Numbered from the stretch's first letter, positions 16,570 through 55,637 are shown. The stretch: 64,000 nucleotides of DNA from Monarcha castaneiventris obscurior (GCA_026261815.1 JAMPIT010000304.1:191001-255000); one strand, 5' to 3'. The notes: generated by a model not told the origin, from the letters alone. Numbers and translations are program-made.

Positions 16570-17335
16570 GGCTCAGGGACACCCGGGATGGCCCCGGATG
16601 GCCCCGGGTGACCCAGGATGGCCCCAAGGGCCACCAAGGATGTCCCCAGCGGTCCCTGGGCCACCCGCGCTGTCCCTGCGTCCTCTCGGGGCCCCACGAG
16701 GTCCCCGGGCCACCAGGATGTCCCCAGCTGGCCCCAGGGTCCCCACAAAACCCCGGCCCTTGTCCCCAGAGGCCCATCCGGGATGTCCCCACATCCTCAC
16801 GAGGCCCTGGACAACGTCCCCAGGTGGCCCCGGGCCCGGCCAGGGGAGCCCCAGCTCCGTCCAGGTGGTGCTGGGGCCATCCAGGGTGTCCCCATGGAGA
16901 CCTGGACCCCAGAAGGTCCGGCTAGGTGACCCCCAGAGGTCCCCAGGTGCCCCTGGTCCATGGGGGAAAGTCCCGGATCCACCCAGGAGGCCCCCAGAGG
17001 TCTCAGGTCCATCCCCGAGGTCCCGTGTTCAGCCACGAGTTCCCCCAGATCCATCCAGGCGCTCCTGGATCCATCCAGGATGTTCCTGTGAAGACCTGGG
17101 CCCCGCAGGAGGTCCACCCAGGGGCTCCCAGGTCCATCCCGGGGCCACCAGGTCCATCCAGGGGCCACCAGATCCATCCAGGGGCTCCCAGGTCCACCCA
17201 GGAGGTTCTGGATCCATCCAGGACGTCCCCACGAAGGCCTGGAGTGTGCACAAGGTCCATCCAGGTGATCCCCAGCCGTCCCAGATCCATCCAGGAGCCC
17301 CTGAGGTGCCCAAGGTCCATCCTGGCGCTCCCGTG
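16570..17335. repeat. Minisatellite in MARK2 3'UTR
   Basis: Long degenerate array of about 20-bp units (GTCCATCCAGGGGCTCCCAG type), more uniform between 17000 and 17335. No coding sequence is recognised despite long repeat-derived open frames. Confidence 0.82.
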
Positions 17336-17607
17336 CCCCCCGTGGGCGTCCCCACCGTGTCCGTGGCTCGGAGCCGGGGCTCTTTGGCCACCTCAGAGCC
17401 ACTCCCGGGTCACTGTGTCCGTGTCCCCAGGGCTGGGGCGTGGTGGCCACCTCGGAGCCGCTCCTGGGTCGCCGTGTCCGTGTGTCCGGAGCCGGAGCTC
17501 CTGGGGCGCCTGGAGCCGCTCCCGGGTGACCCCCGCTGGCCGCCCCCATCCGTGGCTCGGGGCCGGCGCTGCTGGGCCGTGCCGGAGCCGCTCCGGGCGG
17601 CCGTGGC

Positions 17608-28800
<11,193 letters not shown>

Positions 28801-29370
28801 GGCGGCCCCCCCCCCGCGCCGCCGGCGACTATCGCGATAGGGGGAAGCCGCGGCAGGCGGTGTGCGGGGAGGGGGAAGGGGAGGCGGGGGAGCTCACGGG
28901 GCGGGGGGGGGCCAGGCCAGCGGCATTGGGGGGGCCGGGAGAGGAGCAGGGGGAGCGGGCGGGGTCCGCCCGGCCCGGCCCGGCCGCCGCCGCCGCCGCC
29001 TCACGCCGCCGCCGCCTCAGCGCCCCGCAGCTCCCAACATGGCGGCCGCCGCCGGCCCTCGGCCATTTCCGCCGCCGCGCCGGAAACACCCGACACGCCC
29101 CCCCGCGCCGCTTCGGCTCTTCCCGGACAGGTTCGGCTCGTGGCCGTCTCAGACTTCGAGTATTTCCGCCGCCGAGACGGAGTTACCCGAAGTTTCCTTC
29201 GGTACTTTCCGCCGAGAGCCGCGGGAAGAGCCGAGAGCCGCCCGCGCCGCCGCGACCCCGAGTGGAGCCGGAAATACCCGAGTGGATGCGGAAATGCCCG
29301 AACAGCTCTTGGCAGACTTCGGGCTCTGCCGCCCGTGACGGAAACACCCGAGCGGAGCCGAATCCCCCTC
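28801..29370. promoter_or_regulatory. MARK2 CpG-island promoter
   Basis: CpG-dense, with GGAA/TTCC (ETS-like) cores and a GCCGCC context at the MARK2 ATG (28800). A recurring GAAATACCCGA-type block lies at 29160-29350. Confidence 0.5.
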
Positions 29371-30081
29371 CCCAGCCCTGATGGGGACCCCAGGACGGGG
29401 CGGGGGGCCCGGGGCTGCTGGACCCTCCCCTAATTTTGGGGAGTTCTTCCGGACCGCTGGACCCTCCCCAGTTTTAGGGGGCTCTCCCGGACCCGCGGGC
29501 GCGCCCCGATTTTGGGGGGCTTTGCTGGACACCCGGGTTCTCCCCGATTTTGCGGGGGGGAGGGATTTCCCCGTCTGCACTGGGAGCACTGGGATGGGGC
29601 GGGTCCAGCCGTGGAAGCCACGCCCCCTCGGCGCAGGGAGGGCGTGTCCTCCCCGCCCGACCACGCCCCGTTTGGACCAAAGGGGCGGGGCCGCGCCGGG
29701 ATGGGGGAGGGGGTTCCATGGGTGCCCCATCGCTCCGGGCACCCCCGGGAGCTGCTGTGGGGTGGGGGCGGGGATGGGGGGCTGCATGGGGGAGGGGAGC
29801 ATCCAGGGGCTCCCCCTCCCCGCCCTCCCGGGGGGATCCCCCCCTAAAATCCTCGCCGTGGCTTTTCCTGGGAGGGGGCTGGGCTCAGACCCGCCGCCAA
29901 TTCATCGCCCCCCCCGGAGCCCCCCGTTGCGGGGAGGGGCGGGCTCTGGGGGGGGGATGGGAAAGGCGTGCGGCCCCTTTAAATTTACCCAGGAGCCCTT
30001 AAAGGAGCCCCAGGGGCCCCACGGCAGCGTCCCCACCCCGGCCGGCCCCCGCCCGCCGCCGCCGCCGCCCCGGGCCCCGCC
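29371..30081 (+). promoter_or_regulatory. ZFTA 5' region
   Basis: The spacer between the divergent MARK2 and ZFTA starts. It has GC boxes (GGGGCGGGGC near 29690) and a CCCTTTAAATTTA element near 29975, about 100 bp from the ZFTA ATG, that might act as a TATA-like site. No gene is seen. Confidence 0.4.
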
Positions 30082-32939
<2,858 letters not shown>

Positions 32940-33187
32940 GCCCCCCAGGATGGGGACACCGGGGGGGACAGGGGACACCCCACGATGGGGGTGGGGACAA
33001 CAGCAGAGACCCCCCCCCAGTGTCCCCAGTCCCCCCCCAATGAGACACAGCCTCACCCGGCACCCCCCTGCCCCCCATGTGCCCCCCATGTCCCCCCCCG
33101 GTGTCACCGTGACACCCCCAGTGTCACCTTATTTATGTGTGCGTGTCCCCCCTTTTTTTTACACCCCCCCATTGTACACGACCCCCC

Positions 33188-33193
33188 AATAAA
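33188..33193 (+). terminator. ZFTA poly(A) signal
   Basis: AATAAA about 250 bp past the ZFTA stop. The tail-to-tail neighbour RTN3 has its signal about 110 bp away. A second plus-strand AATAAA at about 33482 could extend the transcript. Confidence 0.8.
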
Positions 33194-33303
33194 CCCCCCC
33201 CAGAGACCCTCGGGGTCACAGGGACATTTGGGGACATTTCAGGGGGTCACAGGGACATTTTGGGGGGGTCACAGCACGAGGGGGCCCAGCCTTGTCGTGG
33301 TGT

Positions 33304-33309
33304 TTTATT
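33304..33309 (-). terminator. RTN3 poly(A) signal
   Basis: Minus-strand AATAAA about 410 bp past the RTN3 stop; the 3'UTR is G/C-run rich. Confidence 0.8.
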
Positions 33310-33716
33310 GTTGCCGCAGCCCCGCGGGTGGATTTGGGGGAGGGGGGTCCCCCATTTCCCACCCCCCCAGAGCGAGGGGGGGGCTCGGGGGGCGCGGTTT
33401 GGGGGGGCTGTGGGAGGGGCTGAGCCCCCCCTCCCCCGTTTACAGCAGTTACAGACATTTCACCTCAATTAACGTTAAAAAAATAAAAGGGGGTGGGGGG
33501 AATGAGCTTCGGGGGGCCCCTCCGGGGGGAGCCAATTTTGGGGTTCAGCCCCCCCCACACTGAGACTGGGGGGGGCACAGACGGACGCCACTGTGAGACT
33601 GGGGGGACAGGGACGAGTTTGGGGGGGTGGGCGGAATTTGGGGGGGGAGCAGACGAGCTCGGAGTGGGGGGGGCACCGCCGAGTACCCCCAGATTTCCCC
33701 CCCCCCACCCTGGGGT

Positions 33717-36700
33717 TTATTCCGGCTTCTTCTTGGCCAGGCCCGGGACCTTCGCCTGGATCCTATGAGAGAGGGGGGTGCAAAGATGATTTGGGGGGGG
33801 TCCCGAGGATGTGGGGAGGGGTCCCCAGGATCTGGGGGGGCCCCGTGAGCACCTACTTGGCCACGAGCTCCTTGGTCTGGCGGCGGACGAGGCCCACGTA
33901 GTGATTGATCTGCACCTGGAGGGGCAGCGGGGGGGTTTCAGGGGCAGCCCCCCAATTTTGGGGGTGTCCCCCTTCAGTTTGGGGGGGTTCTCCTCAGTTT
34001 GGGGCTCACCTCGTATTTCTCGTAGAGGGGCGGGAGGGTGAAGGCCAAGAGGTCGGCTGGGGACAAATGGGGGGGTCGGGGTTATTTGGGGGGAACCCCC
34101 CGCGTTCAGTGCTGATTTTGGGGGGGTCACTGCCCCCAAAATCAACCTTTTGGGGGGTCATTTTGGGGTGGGGGTGGGGAGGAGGAGGAGGGGCGGCCAG
34201 GCCCAGGGCTCACCGAGGATGAGGAGGGTGATGCCGTTGAAAATGGCTCCCACGTAGGTCATCAACCACATGGTCATGGCGAGCTGGGGGGGCACAGCAG
34301 AGGTTTGGGGGGGTCCCGGGGGTGGGGAGGGGAGGAGGAAGAGGGGGAGGAAGGCTCCGAACCTCCAGGGAATCCACCAGATCCTGCACCAGGAAGAGGC
34401 GGACGAGCAGCTGCAGGCCCTGGTTCAGGTGCTGGGCCACCGCGGCCACGTGCGCCTGGAAGCTCTCGGGGGACAGCGTCACGTCCAGGTCCAGGTAAGC
34501 TCTGGGGAGGGGGAACCCCGCTGAACCCCAAAATCCTCCCTCAGCCCCTCCCCGAACCCCAAAGGCTGCATCTACACCCCGAAATCGGCGTCTAAACCCC
34601 GAAATTCCCCTCCAAGCCCAACCCCCGGGGGGGTCATGGGGGACAGGTCAAGCTCAGGGCTGAGGTTGGGCTGGGGACACCCCAAAATCCCTCCCTACAC
34701 CCCAAAATCCTCCTTCGCACCCCTCTGGACCCCAAAACCCCCATCTTCACCCCAAAACCTCAACCCTTCCCCTGCACAGAGCAAACCAGCACCAAGCTCG
34801 TGGCCCCACGGCGACCCCGCTCTCCCCAAAGAGGGGCTGGGGGTGTCCCCAACCTCCCACCCCCCAAAAACCTCGCTCACCGGAAGGGGTGCCCCTCCTC
34901 CGACTTCTGCAGGGCCTGCACCACGGCCTTGTAGACGCGGAGGCTGATGGTGACCGAGAGCAGGGCCAGCGCCACGTGGGCCACCACGGTGACGGCGCTG
35001 AGCGTGGCCAGCGACAGCAGCAGCACCAGGCTGGCGCCGAAGGCCACCGCGCTCTTCCTCACGTCCCGCCAGAACAGCAGGTCCCGCACTGCTGGCGCGG
35101 CCGGGGGGGGCACAGAGAGGGACAAGGAGGGGTCACAGGCGGTGCCTGGGTCGTGTCCCCCCCACCCGGCACAAAATTCACCGCGATTTGGCCCAAATTG
35201 AGCCCTACGCCACCTACCCTCCCCCCCATAAATATCTGCTAATTAACCCCCCTCGTTAAAACGAGCCCCTTCGTTACACAAAGTTCTTAGTTACGCCCCC
35301 CCCCCCCCCAATAAAAACAGGTGTTAATTAACCCCCTCTCCCCAAGCGTGCCGGCGGGTTTGGCCCCAAACCCCTGGATTTTACCCCAAAACAAGGCACT
35401 CGTGCACCTCCTGCCCCCAGCAGCATTTTGGGGCGAGGTCTCCCCTTCCCCCCCCACCCTTAACTCCTCTCTTTTTGCCCCATTTTGGGGATCCATTCAC
35501 AGCCCCACCCCCTGCTGGTGTCGGCGCTGTTTTGGGGTGAAAAAGGCCCTTTTTGGGGCTTTACCTGCCAGGCGGGGGAGGGGCTCGGCGGAGGGGGGCT
35601 GGGGGGGCTCCCCCAGTTCCCGCAGCGCCTGCAGGGTCTGGTGCTCCTGCTCCAAATCCCGGGAGGCGGCGGGGGGGGACCCCGGCGGGACAGGGGGGAC
35701 GGGGACAGCCCCGGGGACAGAGGGGACACCCCCGGGGACAGCGGGGACATCCTTGGGGACAGGGGGAATATCCCTGGGGACATCCTTGGGGACAGAGACA
35801 CCCCCGGGGACAGCAGGGACTTCCTTGGGCACAGCGGGAACATCCCTAGGGACCTCCTTGGGGACAGTGGGAACATCCCTGGGGACAGTGGGAACATCCC
35901 TGGGGACAGTGGGGACAGCAGGGGGGGCCTCGCCCGGCGCCTCCTCGATGACGGTGTCGTCGGAGTCGCCGGAGCTGTCGGCGTCGGCAGCGGTGACGCC
36001 GTTCCCAACCCCGGCGACGCCGTTCCCGGGGGCAGCCACGTCGCTCTTGATGCCGGTGACGCCGTTCCCGATACCGGGGACGCCGGTGATGGCGCTCCCG
36101 ATGCCGTTCCCAACGCCAGCGACGCCATTCCCGACGCCGGTGACACCGGTGACACCAGTGACACCATTCCCAAACCCGGTGACGCCGTTCCCAACGCTGC
36201 CGACGCCGTTCCCGATGCCTCCAACGCCGTTACCGACGCCGAGGCCGCCGTCCCCATCCCCGCCATCGCCGTCCCCGCCGTTGCCGTTGCCGTTGCGCTC
36301 CACCAGGTCCCAGGAGAGCAGCTCGCTGGTGAAGCTGTGCATCTCCCGCACGCAGCGCGACACCTCCTCCAGCGCGGCGGCCGAGCCGGGGGGCGGCCGG
36401 GCCGGGGCCCTGCCGGGCACGCCGGGCACGCCGCGGGGCTTGGGCGGGAAGTGGCACACGCGGCCCTCGGGGATCTGGCCCAGCGCGGGGCCGAACTCGC
36501 GGTCGAAGGCGGCTCTGTCCGGCACCACCTCGAACGGCGACTCCGGAGAATCCGGGGGGCTCTGGGGGGCCCCCCCCGGGGTCGGCCCCCGGTCGCGCCC
36601 GCCCGGGGCCGCTGGCGGAGGGACACGGTCAGGGGGGGCCGGGGTCCCCCTGTGCCCCTCCCTGAGGGCTCCGGGTGCTCCCCCCCTTTGTCCCACCCAT

Positions 36701-39326
36701 TCGGGGGCCTCGTGCACCCCTGCGGGGCTTCTGGGGTCCCCCCACAGAATTCTGGGGTCCCCCCATCCCAGCCATGCGGGAGGGGCGGTTTTGGGGTCCC
36801 CACGCAGCGTTCTGGGGCTCCCCTTCCCCCATTCCAGCCATGCCGGGGGTCTCCTCCCCAATTTCGGGGGCTCTCCCAATCTCTGCCATGCGTGGGGATG
36901 ATTCTGGGGTCCCCCCACAGAATTTTGGGGGTCCTCCCCCATCCCGGCCATGCAGGTGGGGGGTCAAGCGGCGGCACTGAGGCTTCCCCCCCATTCCCCC
37001 CAAACCCCACCCCCCTCCCCCAAATCCGGGCAGGAGAGACCCCAGTTTGGGGCTAAAAACGCCCATTTTGGGGCTAAATCCCAAATTCATTTTGGGGCTA
37101 AAATGCCTCGGTTTGGGTTCAGAATGATGGGGGAGGGGGGTGCAGGACACCCCAGACCCCGCAGGTTCGGGTGCAGAAAATCGGGGGGTGGCCCCACAGG
37201 GAACCTCGATTTGGGGCTAAACCCCCTCATTTTGGGGTTCAATCCCCCCGTTTCGAGTCTGGAGCGAGGCCGGGGGTGGCGGTCAGCCCCCTCCTCATTT
37301 TGGGGGACATTTTGGGGTCTCTCCCCCCCAGTTTCAGCCCGGGGGGGTCACACGAAGCCCCCGACGGCGGCGGGTGGGACACGGCGCAGGCGGGTCGGGG
37401 CTGGGGGGAGGAATTTTGAGGGCAAACCACGAAAAACGACGATTTTCACCTTCAGCAGCAGCAGCAGCAGGAGGGGGGGGCCGTGCAAAGCTGGGGGGGG
37501 AGCAGCAGCCTTGGGGTGCAGGAGGGGGGTGGGGGGCAAAGCTGGGGGGGCAAAGCTGGGGGGGCAAAGCTGGGGGGGGCTCGCCCCGAAAAAGGGAGAA
37601 GAAACCGTGTTAAACAGCAGGGAAAGAGACAAAAAGAAAAATGTCTATTTTGGGGAAGTTTTACCCCCCCTCGCCCCTCAGCTGGAATTCAGGGGGGGCT
37701 CAGCAGCGTTTGGCCCCCCCCAACCCCAAAACACGCCACAGGCAAAAGCCCCAAAATCCAGGGGTTGTTTTGGGGGGAATCCGCCCACTTTTGGTGACAT
37801 CGAGGCCCCAAAGCGACCTCGGGGAGCCCCGGAACAGCTCTGGGTGTCCCCAAAGTGGCTCTGGGGACCCCCCAAAATCCAGGGGGGGCTTTTTTAGAGT
37901 CAGAGCTTCCCCTCCCCTCCCTCCGCAGACATTTTTCTTCCTGGGGGTGCAGGAAAAGGGGGGGGGAGGGGGAGACTTGCCTGGTGAAGCCGCAAAGAGA
38001 GAAACGGGCTGGGAGGAGGAAGAGGAGGAAGAGGAGGAAGAATTGGGGGGATCTGCAAGAGAACAGAGAGGGTGAGAGCTCAGCACCCCCCAAAATCCCC
38101 CCAAAAATCCCCCCCCAAAAGGCGGGGCCGGCGCGGTGCAGCTTCGTCCCGGCGGCTTTTCAGGGTGACGCAAAACCACGAGGAAAATTCCAGTCCGGAC
38201 CAGATTTTGGGGGGTTTTACCCCGTTTTCCCAGCCTTTGGGGCAGGGAGCGGCGCAGGGATGCTTCCCAAGGGTCCCCCCAAAATTCCCACCCGCCCCTC
38301 CGGCGCTGCACCCCCAAAGAGAGCGGGTGTGTGTGTCCCCCCCACCTCAGGGTAAGATTTGGGGTGAAAATGCGGAATTTTGGGGCTTTGTGGTGTCCCC
38401 GGTGTAAAAATTGGGCTGAAATCCCGGGAATTGCCAAGTCAGGATGCCCTGGAATGACCGCTAGAAAGGGGGGGGGAGGAGGGTGAAACGCCCCCTCCTC
38501 AGAATTCCAGGGAAGGACGGACGGAGCAGCTGGTCCCCAACGACCCCCCAAAAACATCAACGCTCCTTTTCCTGCCGATTTTCCCCCATTTTTCCCAGGG
38601 ATGTGGGGGCGGAGGTGCCACTGCCCATCAAACCTGGTCTCTAAAAACCTTCTTCACCGCCCAAAATCGCCCCTTAAAGTCCTTTTTACCCCTTAAAAGC
38701 CTCTTCCTCCCCTATAATCCTCCTAAACGCATCTTTACCCCAAATTTGTCCCCCTAAATATCTCTTGCCCCCGTTTTACCCCTAAACCTAAATCCCCCCC
38801 AATTTCTGCCCCCCGAGCCTCTTTACCTCACACACACCCCCTAAAAGGCTCATTGCCCCCAAAACCCCCCTAAAATTCTCTACTCCCCAAAATCTGCCCC
38901 TCCAAGGCCTCTTCCCCTTCCCTTTTAGTCCTCAAGTTCTTTCCCCTCACATTTCCAGCCGTCTCTAAATGACTTTTTACCTCACACCAACCTCCCAAAC
39001 GCCGCTTCCCCCCACATCTGCCCCCTCAAAGGCCTCTTACTCCCAATAATCACCTCCTTAAGGTCCTTACCCTCCTCTTTCTGCCCCTCCCGCCCTCTTT
39101 CACCTCACGCCCAACGCCCTAAGGCCTCTTTCCCTCACGCCCCCGCCGAGGCCTCACCCCCCTCAGGCCCCACAGGCCCCGCCCGGCCCTTACCGGCGCA
39201 CGACATGGAGCTGCCGCCCGTGCAGCCGCTGAGCGAGGGCCGCACGGAGGAGGAGGTGGAGGAGGTCACGGAGCTGGAGGAGGAGGTGGAGGAGACGAGC
39301 GAGAACTGCGCGGCGGAATCGGCCAT
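33717..39326 (-). CDS. RTN3: Reticulon-3, long isoform with repeat-filled central exon
   Basis: An ER-tubule shaping membrane protein; the mammalian long form is an ER-phagy receptor. Exons: 39194-39326, 37981-38052, 35565-36611, 34881-35091, 34363-34501, 34214-34283, 34010-34056, 33857-33915, 33717-33762; 607 residues against about 1030 for human long RTN3. N-terminus [19 protein letters not shown], then DPPNSS...[10 protein letters not shown]. The 1047-bp exon keeps [48 protein letters not shown] and [17 protein letters not shown], but the rest is tandem repeat. The reticulon domain (about 419-607) has two long hydrophobic hairpins, [33 protein letters not shown] and [17 protein letters not shown]. 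It ends AKKKPE, a KKXX-type ER retrieval signal. Intron 2 starts with GC instead of GT. Exon 5 has a weak GTTCGG donor. Confidence 0.95.
35690..36300. repeat. Two coding minisatellites in the long RTN3 exon
   Basis: 35690-35930: 21-24 bp units (GGGGACAGTGGGAACATCCC) read as VPKDVP/VPTVPRD repeats. 36000-36290: units of about 18-21 bp (ACGCCGTTCCCAACGCCG) read as [11 protein letters not shown] repeats. The conserved block [13 protein letters not shown] lies between them. Confidence 0.92.
37430..37640. repeat. Short GGGGGGCAAAGCT repeats in RTN3 intron 2
   Basis: A CAG run (about 37455) and five or so copies of a 13-19 bp GGGGGGCAAAGCTGG unit. The rest of intron 2 (36612-37980) holds CATGCCGGGG-type degenerate repeats and no exon. 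Confidence 0.6.
38560..39130. repeat. Pyrimidine-rich tract in RTN3 intron 1
   Basis: Degenerate CCTCTTTACCCC and CCCCCTAAA units; strongly C/T on the plus strand, so purine-rich in the RTN3 transcript. No exon is recognised. Confidence 0.7.
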
Positions 39327-39700
39327 GGCGGCGGCGGAGCGCGATGGAGCCGCGTCCGTGCGGGGCGGCGGCCGCGCCCCGACTGCGGGGGGGGCGGTGC
39401 CGCGGGGGGCGTGGCCGGCGCGGCTAAACCAATCAGCGCCCCGCACCTGCTGCAGGGGGGCGGAGCCGGAGCGCCTGGACCAATCAGCGCCGCGCAATGG
39501 CCGCGCGCCGCCCTCCCGCCGCAGCTCGGAGCTGGTGCGCACGCGCAGAACCGGGGGGGCCCCAGCAGTTGCCATGGCAGCAGCGGGAGAAGGAGAAGCT
39601 GCGCCTGCGCGCGGCGGGAGGGGCGCGGTGCACGCTGGGAGTTGTAGTCCCAGAGTCGCCCCGCAAAAAGGGGAAGGGGATCTGAGGAAATTCTTGTGAG
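39327..39700 (-). promoter_or_regulatory. RTN3 promoter with CCAAT, NRF1 and ZNF143 motifs
   Basis: Two AACCAATCAGCGC/GACCAATCAGCGC CCAAT boxes lie near 39427 and 39478. A perfect NRF1 palindrome (TGCGCACGCGCA) is at 39536-39547. A ZNF143/STAF-type element (CTGGGAGTTGTAGTCCC) is at 39634-39650. CpG island; binding inferred from motif. Confidence 0.68.
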
Positions 39701-41810
39701 AGGAAAGGGTTTTGGGGGCTCTGCACCCCCGCACTCCGGTCACTGGGCCTCCTGTAGCGCGGATCGCCCCGGGGGGTGCCCCCCTGAAGGCGCTGCGGGG
39801 CTGCAGGACGCTTCTCAGAGGGCGGGGGAGGAGGCCCGCAGCCCCCCGAAGGGCCGGGAGGTCCCGGGTGCTTCCCCTGCGAGGGGGGAGCGCAGAGGCG
39901 CGGCCTGGGGAGGGCAGGAGCGGCCGCGGAGCGTCCCAGGGAGAGCACGGGGGCTGTGGGGGTCATAGAGAGCCCCGAGAGCGCCGCCATGGCCTGGAGA
40001 AGCGCGCCCCCTGCTGGGCGGGAGGACCGCACGGCAGCCGGACATCCGGAAAGGGCGGGGCCTGCGCCGATCACGTGAGACCGCCCGACCCCGCCCCTCA
40101 GATTGGCTCCGCCCCCGCCGAGCCGCCAATGGCAGCGGGAGGTGCGGTCATGACGTCACCAAACCACGCCCCCGCTCGCCCGGCAGGAGGAGGCGGGGCT
40201 TTGGCAGTGAGTGACAGTTCCTACAGCCAATAGCGATGCGTGGGCGGAAGCGGCAGAACCAATGGGGCGCCGCGCTTGGAGAAAGGGGCGGGGCCTCGGC
40301 GGGGAGGGGGCGGGGCCGCTGGCGGGCGGCCAATGGGGGCCGAGGGGGCGGGGCCAGCGGGGCCGCCGGGACGCGGGGGGAAGCGGCGCTGCGGGAGCGG
40401 TGAGTGGGCACCACGTGACCTCCGGTGTCGCCCCGACTGTCGCGACATGAACCCCCCCCCCCGCGATAGAGGCCACCCCCCCTCCCCCCGAGGGCCCCCC
40501 GCCCCCTCTGGGGGCTGCGACCCCCGCGACCCCCCCGCGCCGGGGCTCGGGAGCTCCCTGTGGGGCCCGGGAGCCCCTGTAGGGCCCCCTATAGAGCCCC
40601 TGACCCCTATGGGCCCTTGGATCCCCTGTGGGGCCCGAGAGCCCCCCTAGAGCCACTTATGGGGCCTGGGACCCCCCATAGAGCCCCCTGTGGGGCCCGG
40701 GACCCCTGTGCGAGCCCCTCACCGTGAGCGCCCTGTAGGGCCTGGGACCCCCCTATGAATCCCCCATAGATCCCCTATGGAGCCCCTATAGAGCCCCCAT
40801 GGAGCCCCCATGGAGCTCCTATAGATTTCCTATAGATCCCCTACAGGTTCCGTATGGAGCCCCAATAGAGCCGTTATGGAGCCCCCATAGATCTCCTATA
40901 GACCCTCTATAGATCCCCTATGGATCCCCCATGGAGCCCCAGCACGGACCAGCGCTCCCAGTTCGCTCCGTGCGGGGCTGGGGGGGAGCGGAGTGACCCC
41001 GGAGTGACCCCGGAGTGACCCCCGGGACCCCCGGAGTGACCCCAGAGCCCCCCCGCCCCCCGGTGCCCCCCGGGGCCGGGCGGACTTTGCCCCCCCCGGT
41101 CAATGATTCACCGGGGGAGGGGCGGGGGGAGCCCGGGGGGAGCCGGGAGAGAGGGGCTCGGGAGAGAGGGACGGGAGCGAACACAGGGACAGCGAGGGGA
41201 CAGCGAGGGCTCGGTACCGGGGTCGGTCCCGGGGCCGGGGGGGCCGGGGGGGGTTCGGAGTGTGAGAAAGGCGCTCGTGCACCGGGGGGAGGGGGGCCTC
41301 ATTTTGGGGGGGGGGCTCGGGAAGGAGTTGGGGTCGTGCAAAGGGGGGGAGGGGTTGGTGCAAGGGGGTCCTGGGGGGGTTTGGGGGGGGTGGGAGAGGG
41401 GGTTGTGCAAGGGGGGGGTTGGGAAAGGCGCTCGTGCGGGGGGGGAGGGGTTGTGCAAGAGGGGCAGGCCCGGGCAGGACCCTGAGTGGGCAAGGGGGGG
41501 CCCTGGGGGGGCCCTGGGGGGGCCTTGTGCAAAAATCCTGGTGCGAGGGGGGGATTTGGGGGGGAATTTTGGGTGGTGGGAGACCCCCGTGCAAGGGGGG
41601 GCTGGGGGGCATCAAAGCGGGGGGGGGTCAAAGGTCACTGGGGCAGAGGGGAGCGGGAGGTGGGGGAGGGGGGGCCCAGGTGCTTTTTGGTGTTTTTTGG
41701 TCGCGGGGGGGGTCAAAGGTCACTGGGGCAGAGGGGAGCGGTGGGGGAGGGGATCGGGGGTTGGGGGGCTGCGCTGACCCCCCCTTTCCTTTCCTTCCCT
41801 CCCCCCCCAG
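39700..41810. other. RTN3-PC spacer and PC 5' region
   Basis: Contains CpG-rich DNA with CACGTG (about 40413), CCAATAGC and CCAATGGG boxes (40225-40340), probably the PC promoter and non-coding first exon. A TATAGAGCCCC minisatellite follows (40560-40930), then a G-run-rich intron (41270-41770) up to the first coding exon. The non-coding exon boundaries cannot be placed. Confidence 0.45.
40560..40930. repeat. CCCTATAGAGCCCC minisatellite upstream of PC
   Basis: Roughly 16-20 bp degenerate units with TATAGA and CATGGAGCC. No gene. Confidence 0.8.
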
Positions 41811-54585
<12,775 letters not shown>

Positions 54586-55395
54586 CTCTGGGGGGTCCAA
54601 CCCCCCCAAATCCCCCCCTAGCAACCCCAAAACTCCCCCACACCGAAAGGGCCTCGCGGAAATGGGGCGCGGCCCCTTTAAGAGCCCCCCCCGGGGTGGC
54701 GCCCCCTGGTGGGGGCAGGGCGGTACAACAAGGCCTTAATTGGGGGGGGGGCGTGTCTTAATTAGGGGAGGGCCAGGTCTTAATGAAGGGGGCACAGGGT
54801 GATGGGGGGTCCCGTTTTGGGGGGGTCACTCATTGGGGGGCCCTTCCCTGGGGGGCACGACCCGTTCTGGGGGGGGCACACCCGAGAGCTGGGGTCGTCC
54901 CCCCCACTTTTTTTGGGCATTTCACCCCATATTTGGGGGATCAAACTTCTCGGGGGGTGGGGCAGAGTTTGGGGGGTTTCCTGCGGGGCCCCCCCCCAAT
55001 TTTGGCCCTTGGTGTCCCCCCCGTTTTGGGCCCCTCCCCATTTTCGGGGTCCTCCCCTTTTTGGGGGTCCCCTCGCACCTTGGGGGGGTCTCCACCCTGC
55101 CCCCATCCCTGCCAAGCTGCCTTAGGGGGATCTGGAGGATTTTGGGGAGGGGTCGGGTGGGCGTGGCCGCCCCTCCCCCATCCCCCTCCCCCCCCTCTGC
55201 TTTTGCCAAACGCCCCCGGGGGTGGGGGAGGGGAGGGGGCGGAGCCTGTGACCAAAGGGGGGAATGGAACTGGACTTGTGGGGGGAGGGGCCGCCCCTCC
55301 CCCCATCCCTGCAGGGAACAAACTGGAGGGGGAGGGGCCGCCCCTCCCCCACTCACCCCCCCTCCCCCACCCCCCCCCTCAGGGGGGTCCCGGGC

Positions 55396-55401
55396 AATAA
55401 A
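55396..55401 (+). terminator. PC poly(A) signal
   Basis: AATAAA about 0.8 kb past the PC stop. The 3'UTR (54586-55395) has G/C-run-rich repeats and no other gene. Confidence 0.82.
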
Positions 55402-55637
55402 AACTGGACTAACAGCAGCCATGGTGTGGGGGAGGGGCTGCGGCGACCCCGGAGTGACCCCAGAGTGACCCCCAGGTGTGACCAGAGTGACCCCCAGAGT
55501 GACCTCGAGTGACCCCAGAGTGACCCCCAGGGGCTCCTTCAGGTGCTCGCCCAGACCTTTTTTGGAGGGGGCGTGGCCTGAGCCGAAGGGGGCGTGTCCT
55601 CCAGCACGAGGGGCGTGGTCAGTGATCACAGAGGGGC

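Noticed and set aside
35321..37056. Two plus-strand open frames of over 500 codons opposite RTN3
   Set aside because: Shadows of the long RTN3 exon, whose repeats lack stops in several frames; the minus frame holds the conserved RTN3 islands.
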